Shown here: one piece after another, positions 57,217 to 64,000 of the stretch
Position numbering within the stretch: the first letter of the stretch is position 1
Layout of the letters: each line of letters opens with the position of its first letter
Assembly: GCA_014654065.1 (NCBI GenBank)
Contig: JACWDM010000003.1
Coordinates: 1 to 64,000 of the forward strand
Length of the DNA: 64,000 nucleotides
Direction of reading: 5' to 3'
From: Pelagibacterales bacterium SAG-MED15
GTDB lineage: Bacteria > Pseudomonadota > Alphaproteobacteria > Pelagibacterales > Pelagibacteraceae
Notes under the pieces: generated by a model
What the model saw: the letters and a program-made list of their open reading frames with translations, nothing else
The model's database searches: none
What the model was told of the DNA's origin: nothing
Translations under genes and position numbers: made by a program

Positions 57217-59798
57217 TTTTTTTTCTTTTTCTTATTCTTATCGTATTCTCTTCTTTTCTCAATTAATATTAATGCCTCTTCCATTGTGAGATCTGTAGGA
57301 TCTTTTTCTTCTGGTATTGTTGCATTTAATGATTTGTATTTTATATAAGGACCATATTGGCCTTTCATAATTCTTACAGGTTTTTTATCTTCTGGATGTT
57401 CACCAAGATCTTTTATTAAAGATGATGAAATTCGACCGGGTTTAGCATCAGCAATTAAAGTGATTGCTCGATTTAAACCTATTGTAAAAATATCTTCAAC
57501 ATTCTCTAATCTTGCTGATTTATTTTCGCATTTTAAATATGGTCCAAATCTTCCCGAGTTTAATAAAATTTCTTGATTATTTTCAGGGTTTGTTCCGAGA
57601 CTTTTGGGCAATGAACACAAAAATTTAGCACGATCTAAATCAATTGAATCAATATCTATCCCCTTAGGTATTGAAACATTTTTTAAATTTTCATTTACAT
57701 CTTTCTTGATTTTTTTCTTTTTTTTCTTTTTTGTATCTTCAACTTCATTTAATTCTTTTTCATACTGTAAGTAAGGTCCAAATCTTCCATTCTTTAAAAA
57801 AATATCTTTATCCATTTCATTTTTACCTATGAATCTAGGCTCTGCTAGATTAATTTGTTCTGCGGCTTTTGCTTTAGATAGAGGTCTTGTGAATTTACAA
57901 TCAGGATATTTTGAACAACCAATAAAGGCACCCCCTCTAAAACTATTTTTTAAACTTAATGTACCTTCATCAGAAAATTTACAACTTTTATTATATAATT
58001 TGCAGCTTCTATCAACTTTACCATCTTTATTTGTCTCAAAGATTAAACTACCAAGGCTTTCATTCAACAAATCCAAAACTTCCCTAGTTCTTTTTTCCTT
58101 AACATCTGAAACATTTTTATTGAAATCATTCCAAAACTGTTCAAGCACTTTAATCCAATCCTCCTTACCCGAAGTTATATCATCAAGTTGATCTTCTAAT
58201 TTAGCTGTAAAGTTATAATCAACATATTTAGTAAATAATTTTTCAAGAAAAGCGGAAATAAGTTTTCCTCTGTCCGTTGGAAAGAATCTTTTATTTAATA
58301 TATCTGCATATCCTCTATTAGTAATTACAGATATTATACTTGCATAAGTTGAAGGCCTACCAATGCCAAGTTCTTCAAGCTTCTTAACAATGCTAGCCTC
58401 AGAGTATCTAGGTGGAGGTTGAGTAAAATGCTGCTCATCAATAAAACTTTCTATATTTATTGGTCCTTTTGACACTTCTGGTAATATCTTTTCTTCATCG
58501 TTATTTTCGTCAATTTTATAAAGTTTTAAAAAACCATCGAATTTAATAACAGAGCCACTTGCCTTAAATATATTTTTTCCATCATCAGAAGTTAAAATTA
58601 TAGTTTTTCTATCAAATTTTGCTGTTTGCATTTGAGATGAAAGTGCTCTGGACCAAATTAAATTATAAAGTTTATGTTGATCTGAACTTAAATATTTTTT
58701 AAGCATTGAAGGATCATTATTAATATCTGTAGGTCTAATTGCTTCATGAGCTTCTTGTGCATTTTTTGCTTTTTTTCCTGAATAATTGTTTGGTTGATCT
58801 GGTAGATAATTATTACCATATGTTTTAGTTATATAATTTCTAAAATCATCAACAGCATCTTTTGATATATTAGTACCATCGGTTCTCATATAAGTTATTA
58901 GACCCTTTGTATCACCATCGATGTCAATACCTTGGTATAACCTTTGAGCAATCTGCATAGTTCTAGAAGCACCAAATCCTAACTTACTTGATGCTGATTG
59001 TTGTAATGTTGATGTGGTAAAAGGACCTGAAGGATTTCTCGAATAAATTTTCGATGAAATATCAGTAATTTCATAATTTTTTCTTTTTATTTTTTCTATT
59101 GCTTTATTTATTTCTTCTTTATTTTTAAATGAAAATTTTTCTATTTTATTTCCCTCAAGTTGAAATGGGCTAGAGGTAATTTTTATATCTTTTGCATTTG
59201 AAAAAATAACATTCAGAGTCCAAAACTCTTCTGGTTTAAAAATTTCTATTTCATGCTCTCTTTCGGTTAGTAGTTTTAACGCAACAGACTGAACCCTACC
59301 TGCAGATTTGGATCCAGGTAATTTTGTCCATAATATTGGTGAAATATTAAAACCTACTAAGTAATCAAGTGCTCTTCGAGCCATATAAGCGTCGACAAGC
59401 TGAGCTTCAATCTCTCTTGGATTCTCTATACCATTTGTAACTGCTTTTTTGGTAATCTCATTAAAAACAACTCTTTCTACTTTTTTTCCTTTAAGTAATT
59501 TTTTTTCATCCAAAAACTGTTTAACGTGCCAAGCTATTGCCTCACCCTCACGATCAGGATCAGTTGCTAATATTATTTTATCAGATTCTTTTGCAACATC
59601 TATTATTTCTTCTAAATATTTTTTTGAAAAACTGTCAACTTCCCAAATCATTTTAAATTGATTATCAGGATCTACAGATCCATTTTTTGATGGAAGGTCT
59701 CTAATGTGCCCATAACTTGCAAGAACTGTAAAGTTATCACCCAAATACTTATTTATAGTCTTAGCTTTTGCTGGACTTTCAACTATGACAAGGTTCAT
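57213..59798 (-). CDS. topA: DNA topoisomerase I
   Basis: 861 residues. Relaxes negative supercoils. Toprim residue E7 in VIVESPAKAKTI and D80-D82 in ATDPDREGE, catalytic Tyr303 in TYMRTDG. C-terminal part has one Cys-type zinc ribbon (ending FIGCSKYPDCKFTR) and three short GRFGPYL/GQYGPYI repeats typical of alphaproteobacterial enzymes. Ends in a poly-Lys tail. Coupled to the RidA gene. Confidence 0.97.
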   Translation of the reverse strand: MNLVIVESPAKAKTINKYLGDNFTVLASYGHIRDLPSKNGSVDPDNQFKMIWEVDSFSKKYLEEIIDVAKESDKIILATDPDREGEAIAWHVKQFLDEKKLLKGKKVERVVFNEITKKAVTNGIENPREIEAQLVDAYMARRALDYLVGFNISPILWTKLPGSKSAGRVQSVALKLLTEREHEIEIFKPEEFWTLNVIFSNAKDIKITSSPFQLEGNKIEKFSFKNKEEINKAIEKIKRKNYEITDISSKIYSRNPSGPFTTSTLQQSASSKLGFGASRTMQIAQRLYQGIDIDGDTKGLITYMRTDGTNISKDAVDDFRNYITKTYGNNYLPDQPNNYSGKKAKNAQEAHEAIRPTDINNDPSMLKKYLSSDQHKLYNLIWSRALSSQMQTAKFDRKTIILTSDDGKNIFKASGSVIKFDGFLKLYKIDENNDEEKILPEVSKGPINIESFIDEQHFTQPPPRYSEASIVKKLEELGIGRPSTYASIISVITNRGYADILNKRFFPTDRGKLISAFLEKLFTKYVDYNFTAKLEDQLDDITSGKEDWIKVLEQFWNDFNKNVSDVKEKRTREVLDLLNESLGSLIFETNKDGKVDRSCKLYNKSCKFSDEGTLSLKNSFRGGAFIGCSKYPDCKFTRPLSKAKAAEQINLAEPRFIGKNEMDKDIFLKNGRFGPYLQYEKELNEVEDTKKKKKKKIKKDVNENLKNVSIPKGIDIDSIDLDRAKFLCSLPKSLGTNPENNQEILLNSGRFGPYLKCENKSARLENVEDIFTIGLNRAITLIADAKPGRISSSLIKDLGEHPEDKKPVRIMKGQYGPYIKYKSLNATIPEEKDPTDLTMEEALILIEKRREYDKNKKKKKK

Positions 59799-59836
59799 AG
59801 AGGAAACAACCTACATAAATGAGTTAATTAGTCAAA

Positions 59837-60415
59837 TTAATAAATTTTAGTCTTTGATTCAGTATTATTTATTAAGCGTTTTACATTTTCTCTGTGCGTA
59901 TAAAAAATCAAAATGAACAGAATTATAAAAAAATAATAATTATTATTATTAAAGTAAAAAACATGAAATATAGGAATTACAAAAGATGCAACAATTGATG
60001 ATAATGAAGAGAATTTAAAAATTAAAAAAATTGAAAACCAACTAATTATAAATACAAAAGCTAAAATATAATTTAAACAAAAAAGTATACCAACAAAGGT
60101 TGCAACACCTTTACCACCCTTAAATTTTAACCAAATTGGAAAAACATGTCCTAAAAAAATACATAATGAAGAGATATAAATAATATCTGGTAGATTAAAT
60201 TTAATAAAGAGAAGTGGAATGACTGCTTTAAGAATATCTAAACACAAAGTACTGTATCCAATCATTTTATTTCCTGTTCTTAGCGCATTTGTTGCACCAA
60301 TGTTACCTGAGCCTATATTCCTAATATCTTTTTTTAGAAATATTTTAGTTAGCAAGTAGCCAAATGGTATAGATCCCATCAAATAAGATAAAAAAACAAC
60401 TAAAACCAAATCCAT
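59837..60415 (-). CDS. plsY: Glycerol-3-phosphate acyltransferase PlsY
   Basis: 192 residues, about five transmembrane helices. Uses acyl-phosphate to acylate glycerol-3-phosphate. Motifs are GSIPFGYLLTK, IGSGNIGATNALRTG and FKGGKGVATFVG. One base from pyrC. Confidence 0.95.
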   Translation of the reverse strand: MDLVLVVFLSYLMGSIPFGYLLTKIFLKKDIRNIGSGNIGATNALRTGNKMIGYSTLCLDILKAVIPLLFIKFNLPDIIYISSLCIFLGHVFPIWLKFKGGKGVATFVGILFCLNYILAFVFIISWFSIFLIFKFSSLSSIVASFVIPIFHVFYFNNNNYYFFIILFILIFYTHRENVKRLINNTESKTKIY

Positions 60416-60416
60416 A

Positions 60417-61703
60417 TTAAATTTTAAATAATTCCAATCCCTTTACAAATGTATTAATTACTTGACCTTGTAATTTTTTATCCTCAATACATGTATTTTT
60501 AGATTTAGAAATCATTTTTTCTTTTTTTACAATCCAAGGTTTATATAAATCAACAATACAAAAATCTGCATCATTTCCAATTGATAAATTTCCTTTATTA
60601 ATTTTAAGAATTTTAGCTGGATTGCTTGTCAGAAGTTTTATTATCTTAGATAATTTAATTGAGTCGTTGTGAAATAGCTCTAATGAAAGAGGTAATAGAG
60701 TCTCTATACCTGAGGCTCCAGTTGCAGCTTGTGAAAAAGTTAATCTTTTTGACTCCTCATCCTCTGGTTTATGATCTGACACAATAACATCTATCAAATC
60801 GCTATTAATACCTGTTATTAAGGACATTCTATCTTCTTCGGTTCTTAAAGGGGGTGATAATTTTAAAAACGTTCTAAAATCACCTATATCATTTTCATTT
60901 AATGAAAGATTATTTATAGATACACCAGTAGTAAAATTGACTTGATCTTTTTTATTTCTAATAACACTTAAGGACTTGGATGATGATATTTGTGAAATGT
61001 GATATCTACAATTAAAATCTTCGAGTAAAGATAGATCTCTTTCTATTATTATTTTTTCTGCAAGGTCAGGTATTCCTTGTAAGCCTAATTTAGTGGCAAT
61101 TACACCATCATTCATCATACCATTCATCGATAGCTCATAATCTTCAGCATGTTGCATAATTAGACAGTCTAAATCATAGGCAGATCTCATTATTCTAGAC
61201 ATAAGTCTACTATTTTGAATAGTTCTTATTCCATCTGTAAAAGCGATGATCCCTTTCTTTTGTAATAGACCAAATTCTGTCATATTGGTTCCTTCAATAT
61301 TTTTAGTTAATGAAGCTGAAGGAAAAATATTAATTTTTGACTTATCTCTTCCTCTTCTTTTTAAAAAATCTACTATTGAAACGTTATCTATTACTGGACT
61401 TGTATTTGGCATTGTTACCACAGATGTTACACCACCAGCAAGCGCAGCATTGCTCAATGTTCTAAAATTTTCTTTATATTCATAACCAGGCTCGCCAACA
61501 AACACACGCATATCAACAAGACCAGGTATTATATATTTTCCATTAAGATCAATATATTTTTCACGTGATGGAATATTATTTTTATTAACTTTTTTACCAA
61601 TAGCTTCAATTTTACCTTCTTCATTTACAATTAAACCTCCTATTTCATTGATTGAATTTTTAGGATCAATTATATTTGCATTTAAAAAATATTGTTTTTT
61701 CAT
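60417..61703 (-). CDS. pyrC: Dihydroorotase-like protein (PyrC'/PyrX type), probably non-catalytic
   Basis: 428 residues of the dihydroorotase fold. The strand-1 metal site, normally D-x-H-x-H, reads D64-M-R66-V-F68 (GLVDMRVFVGEPG), so both His ligands are absent. MQHAED and SDHKPED are retained. The same change marks the inactive dihydroorotase homologues that act as structural partners of aspartate transcarbamoylase. It overlaps pyrB by one base, which supports that role. A catalytic dihydroorotase should then exist elsewhere in the genome. Confidence 0.85.
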   Translation of the reverse strand: MKKQYFLNANIIDPKNSINEIGGLIVNEEGKIEAIGKKVNKNNIPSREKYIDLNGKYIIPGLVDMRVFVGEPGYEYKENFRTLSNAALAGGVTSVVTMPNTSPVIDNVSIVDFLKRRGRDKSKINIFPSASLTKNIEGTNMTEFGLLQKKGIIAFTDGIRTIQNSRLMSRIMRSAYDLDCLIMQHAEDYELSMNGMMNDGVIATKLGLQGIPDLAEKIIIERDLSLLEDFNCRYHISQISSSKSLSVIRNKKDQVNFTTGVSINNLSLNENDIGDFRTFLKLSPPLRTEEDRMSLITGINSDLIDVIVSDHKPEDEESKRLTFSQAATGASGIETLLPLSLELFHNDSIKLSKIIKLLTSNPAKILKINKGNLSIGNDADFCIVDLYKPWIVKKEKMISKSKNTCIEDKKLQGQVINTFVKGLELFKI

Positions 61704-62641
61704 TATTCACAAAAAATTTTTAGGCAAGCCATTCGTACGGCCACACCCAGTTCAACTTGTTCTTTAATCACACTTTTATTTATATCGTCAGCTAGTTTTG
61801 TATCAATTTCTATACCTCTGTTCATAGGCCCAGGGTGCATTATTAACGCATCATCTTTTGCAAAATTTAATTTATCAGGAGTTAAACCATAATATTCATA
61901 ATACTCTCGATTAGATGATAAGAAGGAACTGCTCATTCTTTCGTTTTGAAGTCTCAACATCATGACTATATCGCATCCCTTCAACCCATCTTTCATGTCA
62001 GAAAAAGTATTAACTCCAAGTCTATCAATATCTTTTGGCATTAAATTTGAAGGGGCGATTATATTTACTTCAGCACCAAGCATATTTAGTAAATAAATAT
62101 TTGATCTTGCAACCCTTGAATGGAGTATATCACCGCAAATTGCTATTCTAAGTCCTTGAATTTTTTTTTTACGATCAATTATGGTTAGTGCATCAAGCAA
62201 TGCTTGAGTAGGATGCTCTCTTCTTCCATCACCAGCATTTAATACTGCACAATTAACTTTTTGTGATAATAAATTACAGGCACCAGAGTCCTGATGTCTT
62301 ATTACGATAATATCCGGGTGCATTGCATTTAATGTCATGGCTGTATCAACTAAGGTTTCACCTTTTTTAATTGCAGAATTTGTAATATTCATTGACATCA
62401 CATCCGCACCTAATCTTTTTCCTGCTAACTCAAAAGAGCTTTGCGTTCTAGTTGAAGGTTCAAAAAAAAGATTTATTTGTGTTTTGCCTCTTAGTATATC
62501 AATTTTTTTATTTTTGCTTTTATTGAGAGATATAAATGTTTTTGCTTCATCCAGTATTAAGTTAATATCTTTAATTGATAAATCCTGAATACCTAATAAA
62601 TGTTTTTGAGAAATTTTAATAGCTTTGTCTATTTTTGCCAT
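61703..62641 (-). CDS. pyrB: Aspartate carbamoyltransferase catalytic subunit
   Basis: About 312 residues from the ATG at 62641; a TTG at 62680 is in frame but weaker. Committed pyrimidine step. Carbamoyl-phosphate motif [13 protein letters not shown] at 59-71, then [24 protein letters not shown] and HPGPMNRG. No pyrI regulatory gene nearby, consistent with a PyrB/dihydroorotase-like complex. Confidence 0.95.
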   Translation of the reverse strand: MAKIDKAIKISQKHLLGIQDLSIKDINLILDEAKTFISLNKSKNKKIDILRGKTQINLFFEPSTRTQSSFELAGKRLGADVMSMNITNSAIKKGETLVDTAMTLNAMHPDIIVIRHQDSGACNLLSQKVNCAVLNAGDGRREHPTQALLDALTIIDRKKKIQGLRIAICGDILHSRVARSNIYLLNMLGAEVNIIAPSNLMPKDIDRLGVNTFSDMKDGLKGCDIVMMLRLQNERMSSSFLSSNREYYEYYGLTPDKLNFAKDDALIMHPGPMNRGIEIDTKLADDINKSVIKEQVELGVAVRMACLKIFCE

Positions 62642-62683
62642 TAAAACCAACTCTATAACTTGTAAGGGCCTATTAGGCAAGCA

Positions 62684-63139
62684 TTAATTATTTAAATAAT
62701 CAATTGCTCCCTGTAAAATGAAAGCAGCTGCATTTTGATCTATATTTTTAAGTCTTTTAGATACATTTACATCTAAATCACTTGATAAATTAAAAGCACC
62801 AACTGTTGAAAGTCTTTCATCCCAAAGACAAATTGGTACTTTAATAGCTTTTGAAATATTTGTGGCAATACTTTTTACAGAATGAGAAGATTTACCATGA
62901 GAACCGTCCATATTTATTGGATCCCCTACAATTATAGCTTTTATATTATTTTCATTTATTAAGGCTTTTAATTCATTAATTAGATTATCATTTGTTGTTT
63001 TATTTAATGTTTTTAGAGGCGTTGCTACTGATTGATTTTCATCACAAATAGAGATGCCGATTCTTTTTGATCCCAAGTCTAAACCAAGCAATCTAACCTT
63101 ATTAGACTGTTTTTTTTTTAAATCTTCAATTGTGATCAT
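62684..63139 (-). CDS. ruvX: RuvX/YqgF family putative Holliday junction resolvase (16S pre-rRNA nuclease)
   Basis: 151 residues. RNase H-like fold with LGLDLGSKRIGISICDE (first catalytic Asp), VGDPINMDGSHGKSS and WDERLSTVGA. Homologues process 16S rRNA 5' ends. Divergent from gatC with a 48-bp gap. Confidence 0.92.
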   Translation of the reverse strand: MITIEDLKKKQSNKVRLLGLDLGSKRIGISICDENQSVATPLKTLNKTTNDNLINELKALINENNIKAIIVGDPINMDGSHGKSSHSVKSIATNISKAIKVPICLWDERLSTVGAFNLSSDLDVNVSKRLKNIDQNAAAFILQGAIDYLNN

Positions 63140-63187
63140 ATTGTATATTTAATACTTAAGTGATAGTTTTCGATATTTAAATATCAC

Positions 63188-63475
63188 ATGACAATAGATC
63201 TTAAAACCATAAAACATATAGCTAAATTATCTCGAATTTCTGTTTCAGAAGAAAAAGCTAAAAAATTGGCAGGTGACCTTAATTCAATTTTTGATTTTAT
63301 AGAAAAATTAAATGAGCTCAAAACTGAGAAAATAACTCCTTTAACATCTATTGCCGAAACAACATTAAAATTAAGACATGATGAAATAAAAAGTAAAAAT
63401 ATTAGACAGCAAATAGTTAAAAACTCTCCAGAGAAAAACGAAGATTATTTCGTTGTACCAAAGGTGATTGAGTAA
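63188..63475 (+). CDS. gatC: Aspartyl/glutamyl-tRNA amidotransferase subunit C
   Basis: 95 residues. Start TIKHIAKLSRISVSEEKAKK and the middle DLNSIFDFIEKLNEL are typical. Wraps the GatA-GatB interface of the Gln-tRNA pathway. Its stop overlaps the gatA start by one base. Confidence 0.95.
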   Translation: MTIDLKTIKHIAKLSRISVSEEKAKKLAGDLNSIFDFIEKLNELKTEKITPLTSIAETTLKLRHDEIKSKNIRQQIVKNSPEKNEDYFVVPKVIE

Positions 63476-64000
63476 TGTCTGATATAACAAAACAAACATT
63501 ATCAGATTTGATTAAGAATATTAAAGCCAAAAAACTTTCATCAGAAGAAGTAACTAAAGATTTTATACAAAGATCTGAAAAATCAAATAAACTAAACGCT
63601 TATATTACAGAAGATTTTAGTAATGCATTACAAAAAGCAAAAATGTTTGATCAAAAACCAAATTTTAATTTAAAATTACCAGGTATCCCAATTGCAGTAA
63701 AAGACCTTTTTTGTACAAAAGATGTCATGACCACAGCTGGTAGTAAAATTTTAAATAACTTTATTCCAACTTATGAATCAACAGTTACACAGAATATTTG
63801 GAATGAGGGTGGTATCCTACTTGGAAAATTAAATTGTGATGAATTTGCAATGGGCTCATCCAATGAAACTAGTTATTTTGGAAATGTTCAAAATCCTATA
63901 AATGAAAATCTTGTTCCTGGTGGTTCCTCAGGTGGTTCTGCATCAGCAGTTTGTGCACAACTAACACCCATAACTATTGGTACTGATACAGGTGGATCTA
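63475..64000 (+). CDS. gatA: Aspartyl/glutamyl-tRNA amidotransferase subunit A (3' truncated by window edge)
   Basis: First 175 residues, open to the window end. Amidase signature with catalytic Lys in IPIAVKDLFCT, VPGGSSGGSASAV containing the cis-Ser, and the nucleophile region GTDTGGS at the very end. Supplies ammonia from Gln for tRNA-dependent amidation. Confidence 0.97.
   Translation, partial: MSDITKQTLSDLIKNIKAKKLSSEEVTKDFIQRSEKSNKLNAYITEDFSNALQKAKMFDQKPNFNLKLPGIPIAVKDLFCTKDVMTTAGSKILNNFIPTYESTVTQNIWNEGGILLGKLNCDEFAMGSSNETSYFGNVQNPINENLVPGGSSGGSASAVCAQLTPITIGTDTGGS

Overview
The window reads as a chromosomal segment of a streamlined, very AT-rich alphaproteobacterium, most likely SAR11 (Pelagibacterales). 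The basis is A/T-dominated codon use with AGA as the usual Arg codon, very short or overlapping gene junctions, poly-Lys/Asn proteins, and an alphaproteobacterial-type order of tuf, secE-nusG, rplKAJL-rpoBC, str, S10, spc and alpha operons. The species call is an inference; no rRNA gene is present.

Layout. 1-787: end of an AzlCD amino-acid exporter. 886-8112: accessory cluster with a PLP aminotransferase (+) facing a seven-gene minus-strand operon: aldo/keto reductase, NeuB-type synthase, PseG-like protein, ATP-grasp ligase, amidohydrolase, methyltransferase, PhyH-type dioxygenase. It looks like a nonulosonate-like or other surface-glycan pathway. 8185-12576: candidate cobalamin module with a promoter, a cobalamin riboswitch, a BtuB-like TonB receptor broken at an A8 tract, a small membrane protein and a B12-binding radical SAM enzyme.

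12650-20170 is the most unusual part: single-gene and two-gene cargo segments bounded by partial copies of tRNA genes. Three copies of one tRNA-Leu promoter are present. Two are followed by the same 39-base 5' half of tRNA-Leu(TAA), and the intact tRNA-Leu lies downstream. A separate 1.3 kb segment is bounded by intact tRNA-Thr(TGT) and a 49-base copy of its 3' half. Short tandem repeats with an 11-bp period lie near these junctions. Cargo genes are an SGNH-type membrane protein, a secreted beta-propeller with foreign codon use, a pentameric ligand-gated ion channel homologue, and an acidic membrane protein with a SHOCT protein. No integrase is visible. nadK and a tRNA-Val(GAC) with a deviant elbow sit between the two sets.

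20288-50828: a glycosyltransferase, rlmB, tRNA-Tyr, tRNA-Gly, tuf, tRNA-Trp and secE lead into an almost unbroken translation/transcription superoperon on the + strand, running to rplQ. rpmD is absent between rpsE and rplO, rpmJ is absent after secY, and tuf is absent after fusA.

50841-64000: housekeeping genes: a RluC-type pseudouridine synthase, lipB, mgtE, panC, galU, ugd, RidA, topA, plsY, a dihydroorotase-like gene lacking the HxH metal site, pyrB, ruvX, gatC and the start of gatA. galU and ugd make UDP-glucose and UDP-glucuronate, which fits with the surface-sugar genes elsewhere in the window.
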